64,000 nucleotides of DNA from an uncultured Myxococcales bacterium (GCA_903896545.1 CAITYF010000056.1:1-64000), one strand, 5' to 3'. Shown: positions 17,068 through 26,569, counted from the stretch's first letter. The notes: generated by a model not told the origin, from the letters alone. Numbers and translations are program-made.

Positions 17068-19470
17068 ATGCTCTCACATACCCCGCCTCGAACCGCCGTC
17101 GTGCTGCCTTTTGCCCAATGGACGGCGCTTTTCACGACAGCGATCGCGATCGCCGCGTGCAGCAACACGACCACCGGAACCGGCAACACGAACCAGAACA
17201 CCGGCGCGATCCAGTGCATCATCAACAGCAATCTGGACTGCAGCGCGATCGCCAAAGTTTTTGATGTCAGCACGAACACGAGTGTCTCCAACGGCAGCAC
17301 GATTTCCGTCCAGGTCGGCGGCGCAGCGACCGGAACTGCGGGCGACGACACCGAATTCTCGATCACGAACGCCGGTTCATCGACCGCGGCCGCTGAGTTG
17401 CGCATCGCGAAGATGGAGCTGCAGTACGAGCCCGCGAGTCCGGACGAAGACAAGTCGACCGGCGATCTGGCGTTCACGTGCTGGGACTCGGAAAAGAAGG
17501 AAGGCTGCGACAAGCACGCGTTCAAGGCGGTCGTTCCGTCCGGCTTTGAAGACGGGACCGCGCGGGTGACCTCGGAGCGTTTCTTCATTCGCTTCAAGAA
17601 GTTCGATGGCAACGATCGCAAGGCGAAGCTGAAGATCACGTTCGTGAACGACCTCGGCCTGAACTCGAAGTACGCCGGCGTCTATACCGTCAACTTGGCG
17701 ACCAAACTGGGCGTCGCGAAGATCGTCATCGACCCGACGGAAGTCGCGTGGGGCTACGTGAAGCCGGACACGCAGGAAAAGAAGCAGTTCACGATCCGCA
17801 ATCAGGGCGACGGCGTCCTGACGATCAAGTCGTTCCTGTTCACGGCCAGCGCGCCGGTCTTCACGATCGACGAACTGGGCGGCCTGTCCAACATCCCGTC
17901 GTCGTCGAACAAGGTGGACCTGCCGACGCCGCTGTCGATTCCCGTGGGTGGATCGCACGATGTGGGCGTGACGGTCTCGCCAACCGACGACAAGCTCAAG
18001 ACGGCGACGCTGGCGCTCTTCAGCAACGATCCGACCGAGCTGCCCATTGGTACGCAGGTGCCGATCAAGGCGAATTCGGAAGTGCCCTGCCTGAAGATGA
18101 ACCCGACGACGCTGAATTTTGGCGGCGTGCTGGCAGCCGGCGGAGAAGACACCAAAAACGTTACGGTCACGAGCTGCGGCGGCACGGAACTCTGCTTGAA
18201 CGGCTTTGACTTCGCGGACGGAACGGCCTCACCGGGTGAGTTCGTCATGGACTTCACCGCGATGAAGACCGTGTGCCCCGCGATCGACGCCGCGACGGGT
18301 CCGACGAAGGATACGCCGTGCTGCCTTGGTGCGGGCGGCAAGAACACGACCTTCACGGTGAAGTACACGCCGGGCGACGTCAGCCCAGCCGATCCGAACA
18401 ATCCGGGTCAGCAGCTGGCCGATACCGTCAACATCCAGGTCAGCTCCAACGCGTTTGCCAACCCGCCGCCGTCAGTCGCCGTCTCCGGCACGGGCGTGTT
18501 GCAGACCTGCCCGATCGCGAAGATCGACGTCACCGAAGGCGACGAAGTCGTGCCGCAGACGACCTTGCACTTGAAGGGCGACGGCTCCAAGGGCACCGGC
18601 GGTCAGGCGATCAAGAAGTACAAGTGGAGCGCGAAGCAGCCGCCAGGCTCGAACAAGGGCTTCCAGCCGAGCAGCACCTTCCCGAATCCGACCTTCGTGC
18701 CGGACGCCGCGGGCGAGTACGAGTTCTGCTTGGAAGTGACCGACGCCAACGATGTGAAGTCGTGCTCGCTGACGTGCCAGAAAGTGCTCGTCGTGCCGAA
18801 CAACGCGGTGCACGTGGAACTGCTGTGGGACACGCCCTCGGACCCGGATCAGACGGACGTCGGCCCGGCCGCGGGCGCGGACATGGACTTGCACTTTGCC
18901 AATTACTTGGCGTCGGGTCCGGACCTGGACTGCGACGGCACGGGCGACCCGTGGTTCAACAACCCGTTTGACTGCTTCTGGTTCAACAACTCGCCCGAAT
19001 GGGGCTCGGCCAACAAGGCGATCAAAGACGATCCGACCTTGGACCTGGACGACACCGACGGCGCCGGTCCTGAGAACTTGAACCTGGAGCACCCGGAGGG
19101 CACGCCGGATCTGACGCGTTGGTACGCGATCGGCGTCCACTACTGGAACGACCACGGTTACGGCGTTTCGTTCACGACGATCACGGTCTACCTGTTTGGC
19201 GCGGTTGCGCTGAAGATCGACAAGATCTCCATGAACCCGCTGGACATGTGGTACGTCGGCAAGCTGAACTGGCCGAACCAGCTGACGGGCACGAGCACGC
19301 CGCCGTTGACGGTCTGCTATCAGACGCCGGGAAGCAAGCCGGGCGACGTCTGTACGGGCACCGCCAAGATGTGGCAGCCCAAGGGCGAGTGGTGCCTCAC
19401 GCCGTGTTACGTGAACCCGACGTTTGCCGCGACAACGGGCGGCGCAACGCCGACCAACTGCAAATTCTAA
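17068..19470 (+). CDS. ASH-repeat / PKD-like lipoprotein with DLDLHF-type C-terminal domain
   Basis: 800 residues. The N-terminus MLSHTPPRTAVVLPFAQW runs to a lipobox (AIAIAAC) and a Thr/Asn-rich linker. Repeats typical of ASH/choice-of-anchor D modules follow (VAWGYVKPDTQEKKQF, LNFGGVLAAGGEDTKN), then a PKD-like segment (LHLKGDGSKGTGGQAIKKYK). The C-terminal domain has ADMDLHFANYL, FDCFWFNN, DLDDTDGAGPENLNLE and VHYWNDHGYGVS. A Cys-containing tail after residue 750 is unique to this paralogue. It is the first of three tandem paralogues on this strand, divergent from the CglB-like gene. A surface or periplasmic role next to the adhesion module is inferred only from position. Confidence 0.9.
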   Translation: MLSHTPPRTAVVLPFAQWTALFTTAIAIAACSNTTTGTGNTNQNTGAIQCIINSNLDCSAIAKVFDVSTNTSVSNGSTISVQVGGAATGTAGDDTEFSITNAGSSTAAAELRIAKMELQYEPASPDEDKSTGDLAFTCWDSEKKEGCDKHAFKAVVPSGFEDGTARVTSERFFIRFKKFDGNDRKAKLKITFVNDLGLNSKYAGVYTVNLATKLGVAKIVIDPTEVAWGYVKPDTQEKKQFTIRNQGDGVLTIKSFLFTASAPVFTIDELGGLSNIPSSSNKVDLPTPLSIPVGGSHDVGVTVSPTDDKLKTATLALFSNDPTELPIGTQVPIKANSEVPCLKMNPTTLNFGGVLAAGGEDTKNVTVTSCGGTELCLNGFDFADGTASPGEFVMDFTAMKTVCPAIDAATGPTKDTPCCLGAGGKNTTFTVKYTPGDVSPADPNNPGQQLADTVNIQVSSNAFANPPPSVAVSGTGVLQTCPIAKIDVTEGDEVVPQTTLHLKGDGSKGTGGQAIKKYKWSAKQPPGSNKGFQPSSTFPNPTFVPDAAGEYEFCLEVTDANDVKSCSLTCQKVLVVPNNAVHVELLWDTPSDPDQTDVGPAAGADMDLHFANYLASGPDLDCDGTGDPWFNNPFDCFWFNNSPEWGSANKAIKDDPTLDLDDTDGAGPENLNLEHPEGTPDLTRWYAIGVHYWNDHGYGVSFTTITVYLFGAVALKIDKISMNPLDMWYVGKLNWPNQLTGTSTPPLTVCYQTPGSKPGDVCTGTAKMWQPKGEWCLTPCYVNPTFAATTGGATPTNCKF

Positions 19471-19477
19471 AGCGCTC

Positions 19478-19537
19478 CCTAAACATGCCTGCCGACGTCG
19501 GAGGTCAAATTCTGTGCACTGGTTGGGCATGTTTAGG
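19478..19537. repeat. 12-bp inverted repeat with long loop between two lipoprotein genes
   Basis: CCTAAACATGCC (19478-19489) and GGCATGTTTAGG (19526-19537) are perfectly complementary around a 36-nt loop. The loop itself contains the palindrome CCGACGTCGG (19492-19501). The structure begins 8 bp after a stop codon and has no T-run, so it is not a classical terminator. An mRNA-stabilising hairpin or a protein-binding site is possible. Confidence 0.5.
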
Positions 19538-19690
19538 CTACTGGCTGGGTCGCCAGGCTCGCGTCCCTTCGGGCCGACTCGCGGCGACACAAGGTCGTTG
19601 GCTGAGAGTCAATTCAGGATGTATGGTTGCGCCTTGCGCTCCGCGCGGCTGATGGCCAGAACACGCGGCCAAGGCAAGAGGCGAGATCCG

Positions 19691-22003
19691 ATGAACCAGC
19701 GCACTTTCTCCTCCCTTCGCACCTGCCGCACCGCGCTGCTCGCGCTTGGCTTGGCGGCGATCGCCGCGTGCAGCGGCGGCAGCAGCACGACGGACGCTGA
19801 CGCGACCACGGGGCCGAGCAACAACTGTTCGGGCGCATCGGGCAGCTTGGGCGCAGACCGCGTCGGCGTTTTTGCAGCGGCGGTCGGGTCCAAACAGCTG
19901 AAGTCCGAAGACAGCGTCACGGTCACGGGCGATACAGCGATCGTCTTGAGCAACATCGCGGGCGGCGTGAGCGCGCTTGAGATCGCGCTGGCGTCGGTGA
20001 AGTTCGACTACGCGGTCCCGCTGAATGGCAAGGACGCGGCGCTTCCGGCTTTTGAGTGCCAAACCGACGACGGGACCGGCGCTGCAGGCGCGCCCAACTG
20101 GGTTCCCTGCAAGGGCGCGACGTGGCCGACGCTGATCCCGAACGACACCTCGTTTGACGAGTCCTGCGCGAGCGCCAAGCACGCGACGAAGCAGACCATT
20201 CGCATCCTCTACCACAAGCCGGCCGACAACGGTTCGCGCGGCGCGGCGTTGACGATCAACCACATCGACACCGTGACGCCAGCGGGCGGCTCGCCCAAAG
20301 TGACGCCGTTCGTGCTGCATCTGGTTGCCAAAGTGGGCACGCCGACCATCAAGGTGGATCCGCCGGAGCTGGATTTTGAGACCGTGCCCCTGGGTCAGGA
20401 CGTCACGCGCACCGTGACGATCAGCAACCAGGGCGACGGCGATCTCAACATCACCACGCTGACGGTGGCCAAGATCGCGCCGAAATTCTTCACGCTGCAG
20501 ACCGACGACGGCACGAAGTACGAGGGCAACACCGCGCCGATCACGCTGCCTGAGCCGTGGGTGCTGGCGCCGGGCGCGTCCAAGACGGTGACGGTGATAT
20601 TCCACGGGCTGGATACCGTGGGTCACGGCGCGAACCTGACGTTTGGCAGCAATGACACGAAGACGCCCGAAGCAACTGTGACGATGAAGGCGAACCAGAA
20701 GGTCGCGTGTATCAAGGTGGTGCCGGACAAGGAGCTGAATTGGGGTTCGGTGCTGGTCGGTCAGGCGTCGCTGAAGTCGGTGACGCTGAAGAATTGCGGT
20801 ACGGAGGATCTGATCCTGGACAAGTTCGCGCTGGCCAATGACACCGACTCGGCGTTTCTGATGGACGTGGCCACGTTCCTGTTGGGTCCGAACAAGGCTG
20901 GATCGACGCCGATCACGGTCGCGTCCAACCAAATGGTGACGGTTCCGGTGACCTGTACGCCGCCCGCGGCGCAGACCGACCCGTTCACGGCGAACCTGAC
21001 GTTTACGGACAACACGCTGACGCCGAACAAGTCGATCGCGCTTTCCTGCAAGGGCGCGACGACCAACTGCGCGACGCCGATCATCACGTGTCTCGAAGGC
21101 GAAGAAGTGCCGCCGCAGTCCGTGATTCACCTGGACGCGACGATGTCCTTGGTCGCGCCGGGCAAGACGCTGAAGTACAAGTGGACGGTGGTGAAGCAGC
21201 CGCCGGGAACGCAGGGCTACACGTTCTCGCCATCCGATACCGCGGCGAAAGTGAACTTTGGCACGTCGACCAACACGCCGAATGGTCCGCAGATTCAAGT
21301 GAACGTTGTCGGCGTCTACGTGTTCCACCTGGAAGTGACGGACAGCGACGGCAAGGTCGGCTGCGGACCGGTCGAATACACAGTGCAGGTCATCCCGGAC
21401 GCCGGTTTGCACGTGGAATTGCTGTGGGACACGCCGCAGGACGCCGATCCGAACGACAAGGACGGCGCGGATCTGGACTTGCACTTCGCGCACCCAGAAG
21501 CCGAGAAAGCGAATATCTGCACGGACCCGCTGACGCTGTGCGCCGGCAAGCCTTGCGTGTGCCAGATGGACGGCGACAAGGACGGAACGCCGGATCCGTG
21601 GTTCGCCTCGACGTTTGACTGCTACTGGTTCAACCCGCAGCCGTTCTGGGGCAGCGCGACGGCACCAGAGGACGATCCGTTCCTCGCGCTCGACGATACC
21701 GACGGTTATGGACCGGAGAATCTGAACATGGCGGCGCCGGAGAACGCGCTCTATCGCGTCGGCGTGCACTATTGGGACGCTCACGACTATGGCGACTCGT
21801 CAGCGACGGTGACGATCTGGATCGATCAGGTTCAGGTTGGTCAGTTCAAGCAGAAGCTGGCGGAATGCGACATGTGGTGGGTCAAACGGGTCGACTACGC
21901 GAACAAGGCGCTCACGGATTTCCCCAACGCGGGCGCGAACGGTAAAGTGACTCCGGCGTACAAGGCCTTTCAGTTCGCCGGCCTCAGCGCCAAGTGCAAG
22001 TAG
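19691..22003 (+). CDS. ASH-repeat / PKD-like lipoprotein with DLDLHF-type C-terminal domain
   Basis: The ORF track starts at 19424, but the lipoprotein signal begins at MNQRTFSSLRTCRTALLALG (19691). It ends in the lipobox AAIAAC and is preceded by a GA-rich site (AGAGGCGAG). The 770-residue product repeats the architecture of its neighbours: a low-complexity linker, ASH modules (LDFETVPLGQDVTRT, LNWGSVLVGQASLKS), a PKD-like segment (HLDATMSLVAPGKTLKYKW), and the C-terminal domain with GADLDLHFAHP, FDCYWFN, LDDTDGYGPENLN and VGVHYWDAHDYG. An extra Cys-containing insert (TDPLTLCAGKPCVCQMDGD) sits inside the C-terminal domain. It lies between two paralogues and is probably co-transcribed with the following gene (33 bp gap). 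Confidence 0.9.
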   Translation: MNQRTFSSLRTCRTALLALGLAAIAACSGGSSTTDADATTGPSNNCSGASGSLGADRVGVFAAAVGSKQLKSEDSVTVTGDTAIVLSNIAGGVSALEIALASVKFDYAVPLNGKDAALPAFECQTDDGTGAAGAPNWVPCKGATWPTLIPNDTSFDESCASAKHATKQTIRILYHKPADNGSRGAALTINHIDTVTPAGGSPKVTPFVLHLVAKVGTPTIKVDPPELDFETVPLGQDVTRTVTISNQGDGDLNITTLTVAKIAPKFFTLQTDDGTKYEGNTAPITLPEPWVLAPGASKTVTVIFHGLDTVGHGANLTFGSNDTKTPEATVTMKANQKVACIKVVPDKELNWGSVLVGQASLKSVTLKNCGTEDLILDKFALANDTDSAFLMDVATFLLGPNKAGSTPITVASNQMVTVPVTCTPPAAQTDPFTANLTFTDNTLTPNKSIALSCKGATTNCATPIITCLEGEEVPPQSVIHLDATMSLVAPGKTLKYKWTVVKQPPGTQGYTFSPSDTAAKVNFGTSTNTPNGPQIQVNVVGVYVFHLEVTDSDGKVGCGPVEYTVQVIPDAGLHVELLWDTPQDADPNDKDGADLDLHFAHPEAEKANICTDPLTLCAGKPCVCQMDGDKDGTPDPWFASTFDCYWFNPQPFWGSATAPEDDPFLALDDTDGYGPENLNMAAPENALYRVGVHYWDAHDYGDSSATVTIWIDQVQVGQFKQKLAECDMWWVKRVDYANKALTDFPNAGANGKVTPAYKAFQFAGLSAKCK

Positions 22004-22036
22004 CGCAAGTGCGCGTCCAGTTCCGGGGAGAGCATC

Positions 22037-24259
22037 ATGAAGAAGCAGGCTTTTTTGACCGCGGCGTTTCTGCTCGTGGCCAGCGTGAGCGCGTGCGGGA
22101 CCGATACCGCGACGGACACGGCCGGTGCGACGTGTAGCCAGAAGAATCTGGTCGACACGCGCGGCAAGCTGGACGTGCGCGATCCGACCAAACAGGACGC
22201 CAAGGCGACGCCGTACCTGCTGGACGTGTCGGCGCTGACGTCGGGCAAGACCAAGGATCTCATCTTTACGCTCGCGAACGTGGCGGAGGCGAGCCTGGCC
22301 AAGCCGATCGCGATTACGGGCGTGGACGTGGTCGAGACCGATGACGCGGGCGTTGCGGTGACGTCGCCGCAATTCCAGTGCGTGGGTCCGGACGGTCAGG
22401 ACTGCGCGATCGCCGCGTTTCCAGTGATGGTGCCTGAAGGTTTTGACGCGGCATGCGCGCCCAGCGGCTCGGTCAACGTGCTGCAGAGTCTCACGCTGCG
22501 CTACACGCGGCCGCCGTCCGCGAAAGCACGGCATTTGAAGGTCTCGCTCCACCTGACAGGTGATCCGGACTACGCGAACAAAACGCGCGACATCTTCGTG
22601 GACACGTCTTTTGGCGCGCCGAAGCTCTCATGCACGCCGAGCGTCGTCGATTTTGGCGTGGTTGCAGAAGGCGCGGCGCCGGCGCCGCTCGCGTTGACGT
22701 GCAAAAATCTGGGTACGGCACCGGTGCTGATCTACGAACTCGATCTTGCAGGCACGTGGTACGGCGCGATCGATGTGGCGAGTCAGAAGCTCGTTGTCGG
22801 AACGCCGGTCGCGTGGAAGGCTGGGCAGTCCGTGGAAGCGGGCGGCAATCTGGTGATGTCGGTTTCTCTGGATGCGGACAAGGCGACGCTGAAGCAGGCC
22901 GCGACACTCTCGATCACCAGCAACGATCCGACGGCGGGAACGCTGAAAATTCCGGTGCGGGCGAACTCCACGGGGCCTTGCCTGCAGCTCGCGCCGACGT
23001 CGGCGGACCTGGGACCCGTCGGACTCGGCCAAAAAGGCGTCCAGCAAGTGACCTTGACGAACTGTGGTCAGGAGCCGCTGACGATTACCGGCGCGACGTT
23101 TCAGGAGAACGCAAGTCCGGGGCTGACGGTGACGGCGCCGGGCGGTCTGTGCGGAACGGCGCTCCCCAACGCGACGACGCCGTGGGTGCTGCAGCCGAAG
23201 ACCGCGTGCGCCGTGCAGGTGGAATACGCGCCGGCGGGCGCGGGTGTGACGGCGGCGGGCACGCTGCAGATCGACAGCGATGCGGGCGTGACGACGGTGC
23301 CGGTGAGCGCGACGGGCGTAGCGGTGAGCTGCGGATCGGCGTGCTTTACGATGAAGGTGAACAATCAGTTGGTCGGCAACAGCGTCGTGCCGCAGCAGAC
23401 GATTCAGTTGGACGGCAGCTGCTCGACCGCGGCGCCAGGGCAAACGGTCGCGACGTGGAGCTGGACGCTGCAGAACAAGCCCGCGGGCTTCTACGGATCG
23501 TTCGCACCTGCGGCGTCAGGCAAAGTGGTGACGTTCGTGCCGAAGCTTGCCGGCACCTACACGATCAAGCTGGACACGGCGGATAGCGCGGGCGCGCCGG
23601 GTTGCCAGTCCAAAAGCGTCGATCTGATCGTGGTGCCAGACGACAAGCTGCACGTGGAGCTGACTTGGACAACGGCAGGCGACAAGGATCCGACGGACAC
23701 GCTGGGCACAGATCTGGATCTGCACCTCGCGCACCAGGACGCGTACAAAGCGAAGATGCCGGACGCAGACGGCAATGGCGAGCCCGATCCGTGGGGCAAT
23801 CTCTGCGACTGCTTCGTGACCAACGCGGTCACGGACTGGGGCGACGCGTCTGATTCCGCGGACAACGCGGTTCTGGCGCTGGACGATCACGACGGCTGGG
23901 GTCCCGAGAACATCAACATCAACGTGCCGCAGGTGGGATACACGTACGCGATCGGCGTGCGCTACTGGTACGACAAGCCAACGGACGAGAAAGGCCTCGT
24001 GCCAATCGACCCGTCGACAGGCAAAAAATACACGAGCATGGGCCCTTCCGTCCCGCGCGTCCTGGTCTACCTCGATGCGTCCGCGACGCCGCAGTACAAG
24101 CTCGACGGCCCGGCGATGAGCAGCGGCGACATGTGGTGCGTGGGCGAGGTGACGTGGCACACGAACGCCTACGTTCCCTGCAAAGGTGCGGACGCCAAGG
24201 GCGTTTTGCTGACCCCGTACTACCCGATCTACCCATCCTCCTTGGCGGGTTGCAAGTGA
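22037..24259 (+). CDS. ASH-repeat / PKD-like lipoprotein with DLDLHF-type C-terminal domain
   Basis: 740 residues starting MKKQAFLTAAFLLVASVSAC with a clear lipobox. ASH-type repeats (VVDFGVVAEGAAPAPLALT, SADLGPVGLGQKGVQQ) lead to a PKD-like segment (IQLDGSCSTAAPGQTVATWS). The C-terminal domain reads DLDLHLAHQD, CDCFVTNAVTDWGD and LDDHDGWGPENININ. It is a more diverged version of the paralogues' FDCFWFN and DDTDGAGPENLN. The gene follows the previous paralogue by 33 bp and ends the plus-strand tandem array. The retained acidic residues suggest the same metal-binding or carbohydrate-binding role in all copies, but none is characterised to my knowledge. Confidence 0.9.
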   Translation: MKKQAFLTAAFLLVASVSACGTDTATDTAGATCSQKNLVDTRGKLDVRDPTKQDAKATPYLLDVSALTSGKTKDLIFTLANVAEASLAKPIAITGVDVVETDDAGVAVTSPQFQCVGPDGQDCAIAAFPVMVPEGFDAACAPSGSVNVLQSLTLRYTRPPSAKARHLKVSLHLTGDPDYANKTRDIFVDTSFGAPKLSCTPSVVDFGVVAEGAAPAPLALTCKNLGTAPVLIYELDLAGTWYGAIDVASQKLVVGTPVAWKAGQSVEAGGNLVMSVSLDADKATLKQAATLSITSNDPTAGTLKIPVRANSTGPCLQLAPTSADLGPVGLGQKGVQQVTLTNCGQEPLTITGATFQENASPGLTVTAPGGLCGTALPNATTPWVLQPKTACAVQVEYAPAGAGVTAAGTLQIDSDAGVTTVPVSATGVAVSCGSACFTMKVNNQLVGNSVVPQQTIQLDGSCSTAAPGQTVATWSWTLQNKPAGFYGSFAPAASGKVVTFVPKLAGTYTIKLDTADSAGAPGCQSKSVDLIVVPDDKLHVELTWTTAGDKDPTDTLGTDLDLHLAHQDAYKAKMPDADGNGEPDPWGNLCDCFVTNAVTDWGDASDSADNAVLALDDHDGWGPENININVPQVGYTYAIGVRYWYDKPTDEKGLVPIDPSTGKKYTSMGPSVPRVLVYLDASATPQYKLDGPAMSSGDMWCVGEVTWHTNAYVPCKGADAKGVLLTPYYPIYPSSLAGCK

Positions 24260-24309
24260 CCTCCTGACAGCCTTCTTGAAAATTCCACACGGTCGCAACG
24301 ACTAAGCTC

Positions 24310-24338
24310 TTGACCACGAATGGGAAGTCGGTTAGATT
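24310..24338 (+). promoter_or_regulatory. Predicted sigma-70-type promoter upstream of the HU-like gene
   Basis: TTGACC (24310-24315), a 17-bp spacer and TAGATT (24333-24338) give a start near 24345. This is about 278 nt before the HU-like ATG, an unusually long leader. Confidence 0.5.
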
Positions 24339-24403
24339 CCGCGGCGCTGTCGCACCCCGCATTGGTCGCGGTGGCTTGCGCTCCGAACCAGTTTTCTCAC
24401 CCA

Positions 24404-24420
24404 GGCCTGTGTCTCAGGCC
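24404..24420 (+). other. Short perfect hairpin in the HU leader
   Basis: GGCCTG and CAGGCC form a 6-bp perfect stem around a 5-nt loop (TGTCT). No T-run follows, so intrinsic termination is unlikely. Confidence 0.3.
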
Positions 24421-24541
24421 GTGTAACGAAAAGGCCATCCAGTGCCAAAAGTCATCGTCAGTGTTTCCCGCACCATTGCGTGAGACAGTGGCCTTGGAAT
24501 GAACGCTCTGGAGAAAGTCGAACCCGCGCCACGGCACCTTA

Positions 24542-24578
24542 GTCAGTACGGAAAGCACGTTGTCAGTACGGAAAGCAC
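24542..24578 (+). repeat. Two 17-bp direct repeats, 20-bp period, before the HU-like gene
   Basis: GTCAGTACGGAAAGCAC occurs at 24542-24558 and again at 24562-24578, separated by 3 bp. A period of 20 bp is close to two helical turns, which would suit a dimeric regulator, but a simple replication-slippage duplication is equally possible. Confidence 0.6.
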
Positions 24579-24622
24579 ACAGACCCCCAACGCCCATCAG
24601 GCAGTAGTAAGAGGCATAAGTC

Positions 24623-24901
24623 ATGACCAAGTCCGACCTGATCGAAGCAGTCGCCGCCAAAGGCTCCTTGACCAAGGACAAGGCCAGCATCGTCGTCAAT
24701 TCGATTTTCGACCTGATGGTCGAAGCGCTCAAAAAGGGCGATCGTATTGAAATCCGTAACTTCGGCAACTTCACCGTCCGCAAGTACCCCGCGTACACCG
24801 GTCGCAACCCGAAGACGGGCAAGCCGGTCAAGGTCGGCGAGAAGAGCATGCCGTTCTTCAAGGTTGGCCTCGGCTTGAAGGCGAAGGTCGACAAGAAGTA
24901 A
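24623..24901 (+). CDS. HU/IHF-family nucleoid DNA-binding protein
   Basis: 92 residues, the usual length of the family. The sequence MTKSDLIEAVAAKG, the dimer core IEIRNFGNFTVRK and the arm YTGRNPKTGKPVKVGEKSMPFFK with the conserved FK and the DNA-contacting proline region identify an HU/IHF-type protein. HU and IHF subunits bend DNA as dimers. This single gene could encode a homodimer or one IHF subunit; the GRNPKTGKPV arm fits either. It has a long leader with a 17-bp tandem repeat, suggesting its expression is regulated. IHF-like bending would suit the sigma-54 promoters elsewhere in the window, but that link is inference. Confidence 0.93.
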   Translation: MTKSDLIEAVAAKGSLTKDKASIVVNSIFDLMVEALKKGDRIEIRNFGNFTVRKYPAYTGRNPKTGKPVKVGEKSMPFFKVGLGLKAKVDKK

Positions 24902-25068
24902 GCCGTGGGCAGCCCACCGTGGCTTCGCCTAACGATTTTGCGTTCGTGACATGGCCGTTCGAGGCGCTCTTGCAGCGTTTCGGGCGGCCGTGCCATTTGA
25001 CGGCCAGAAGCGTCTAGTTCCGGATCGTTTGCTGGAAAACGCCGCTTCCGCGCGGCAGTGAGGGTCCC

Positions 25069-26439
25069 ATGTCCAGTCCGCACCTCCCCATCGCCCTGCC
25101 CGACCTCCCCGTCGCCACAGTTGCCGCGATCGCGCCGTTTGACGGCCAGCGCGTGCAAATCCGCGGTTGGCTTTACGGTCGTCGGTCCAAGGGCAAGCTC
25201 CACTTCCTGCAAGTCCGCGATGGCACTGGCATTATCCAAGCGGTGATGTTCAAGGGAGACGTGGATGAAGAAACGTTTAGCCGCGCCGACCACCTGAGTC
25301 AGGAAACGTCGATCATCGTTTCGGGCACCGTGCGCCGCGATGAGCGCGCGCCGATCGGCTATGAACTCGCCGCGGACGGCTTGGTCGTGGTCAAGGAATC
25401 GGCGGCGGACTACCCGATCTCGCCCAAGGAGCACGGCGTCGCGTTCCTGATGGACCACCGTCACTTGTGGCTGCGCTCCCGTCGTCAACACGCGATTCTG
25501 CGGGTGCGCGCGCGCATCGTGAAGTCGATCCGCGACTTCTTTGACAGCAACGGCTACCTGCTCCTGGACACCCCGATCTTCACGCCGGCGGCTTGCGAAG
25601 GCACGTCGACGCTGTTTGAAACGGAGTACCACGGGCAGAAGGCGTACTTGTCGCAGTCCGGCCAGCTCTACAACGAAGCGAACGCGATGGCGTTTGGCAA
25701 GGTGTACACCTTTGGCCCGACGTTCCGCGCCGAGAAGTCCAAGACCCGCCGGCACTTGACGGAGTTCTGGATGGTGGAGCCCGAAGCGGCGTACCTCGAT
25801 CTGAACGGCGTGATGGATCTGGCGGAAGGTCTGGTCACGACGATCGCCGCGGACGTGCTGCGCGATTGCGGTCACGAGCTCGACACGATCGACGCGATCC
25901 GCAGCGAAGTCGAAGAGCAAAAGCAGCTGAAGCCGCGGCGTGAAGCGCTGGCGCTGATCAAGGCGCCGTTCCCGCGGATCGATTACGCGGACGCGGTGGC
26001 GATGCTCCACAAGCTGGGCAGCGACATGCCGTTTGGCGACGATTTGGGTGCCGACGACGAGACGATCCTGACGCAGCAGTTCGATACGCCGATCTTTGTG
26101 AATCGCTATCCGGCAGAGGTGAAGGCGTTCTACATGAAGCGTGACCCCGATCGCCTCGATCGCGCGCTTTGCGTCGACATGTTGGCGCCGGAAGGCTACG
26201 GCGAAGTCATCGGCGGCGGTCAGCGTGAGGACGACCACGACACGCTGCTCGCGGCGATCAACAAGCACCAGTTGCCCGTCGAAGCCTTTGATTGGTATCT
26301 GGATTTGCGCAAGTATGGGTCGGTGCCGCACGGTGGCTTCGGTCTGGGTCTGGAGCGGACCGTGGCGTGGGTCTGTGGCCTGCCACACGTGCGCGAAACG
26401 ATCCCGTTTGCGCGCCTGATGGACCGTTTGCGGCCGTAA
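25069..26439 (+). CDS. asnS: Asparaginyl-tRNA synthetase
   Basis: A 456-residue class II aminoacyl-tRNA synthetase that charges tRNA-Asn in the cytoplasm. An N-terminal OB-fold anticodon-binding domain ([31 protein letters not shown]) is followed by the catalytic core. Motif 1 lies around [17 protein letters not shown]. Motif 2 is [20 protein letters not shown], and motif 3 is [16 protein letters not shown]. The substrate-pocket phrase [14 protein letters not shown] also fits the AsnRS/AspRS-2 group. The [11 protein letters not shown] form is the archaeal/clostridial-like type, not the E. coli one. A non-discriminating AspRS is the main alternative. The ATG at 25069 starts the conserved frame, about 167 bp after the HU-like gene. 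Confidence 0.92.
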   Translation: MSSPHLPIALPDLPVATVAAIAPFDGQRVQIRGWLYGRRSKGKLHFLQVRDGTGIIQAVMFKGDVDEETFSRADHLSQETSIIVSGTVRRDERAPIGYELAADGLVVVKESAADYPISPKEHGVAFLMDHRHLWLRSRRQHAILRVRARIVKSIRDFFDSNGYLLLDTPIFTPAACEGTSTLFETEYHGQKAYLSQSGQLYNEANAMAFGKVYTFGPTFRAEKSKTRRHLTEFWMVEPEAAYLDLNGVMDLAEGLVTTIAADVLRDCGHELDTIDAIRSEVEEQKQLKPRREALALIKAPFPRIDYADAVAMLHKLGSDMPFGDDLGADDETILTQQFDTPIFVNRYPAEVKAFYMKRDPDRLDRALCVDMLAPEGYGEVIGGGQREDDHDTLLAAINKHQLPVEAFDWYLDLRKYGSVPHGGFGLGLERTVAWVCGLPHVRETIPFARLMDRLRP

Positions 26440-26463
26440 GATCGCGCAGGTCGGCACTGACGT

Positions 26464-26492
26464 TTGACACACTGGTCCGGTCAAGCTAGCTT
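26464..26492 (+). promoter_or_regulatory. Predicted sigma-70-type promoter for the PP2C phosphatase gene
   Basis: TTGACA (26464-26469), a 17-bp spacer and TAGCTT (26487-26492) give a start near 26499, about 70 nt before the ATG preferred for the phosphatase. The -35 is perfect and the -10 is moderate. Confidence 0.45.
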
Positions 26493-26569
26493 CGCCTGCA
26501 AGGCCAAGTGCGGGGTCTAACTGCGGCTGTGAGATCAGCCACATGTACCCAGCCCGCCAACAGGATCTG

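Larger units (their letters stand above)
24260..24622 (+). other. 363-bp intergenic region / long leader of the HU-like gene
   Basis: No convincing gene is seen; the 60-codon ORF here has no ribosome-binding site and an unlikely composition. The region contains a good promoter near its left end (24310-24338), a short perfect hairpin (24404-24420) and a 17-bp direct repeat (24542-24578) just before the HU-like gene. Either the leader is about 280 nt long or there is a short RNA in it. Confidence 0.5.

Noticed and set aside
24320-24502. 60-codon ORF in the HU leader as a possible leader peptide
   Set aside because: No ribosome-binding site, no runs of a regulatory amino acid, and no attenuator-like hairpin with a T-run.
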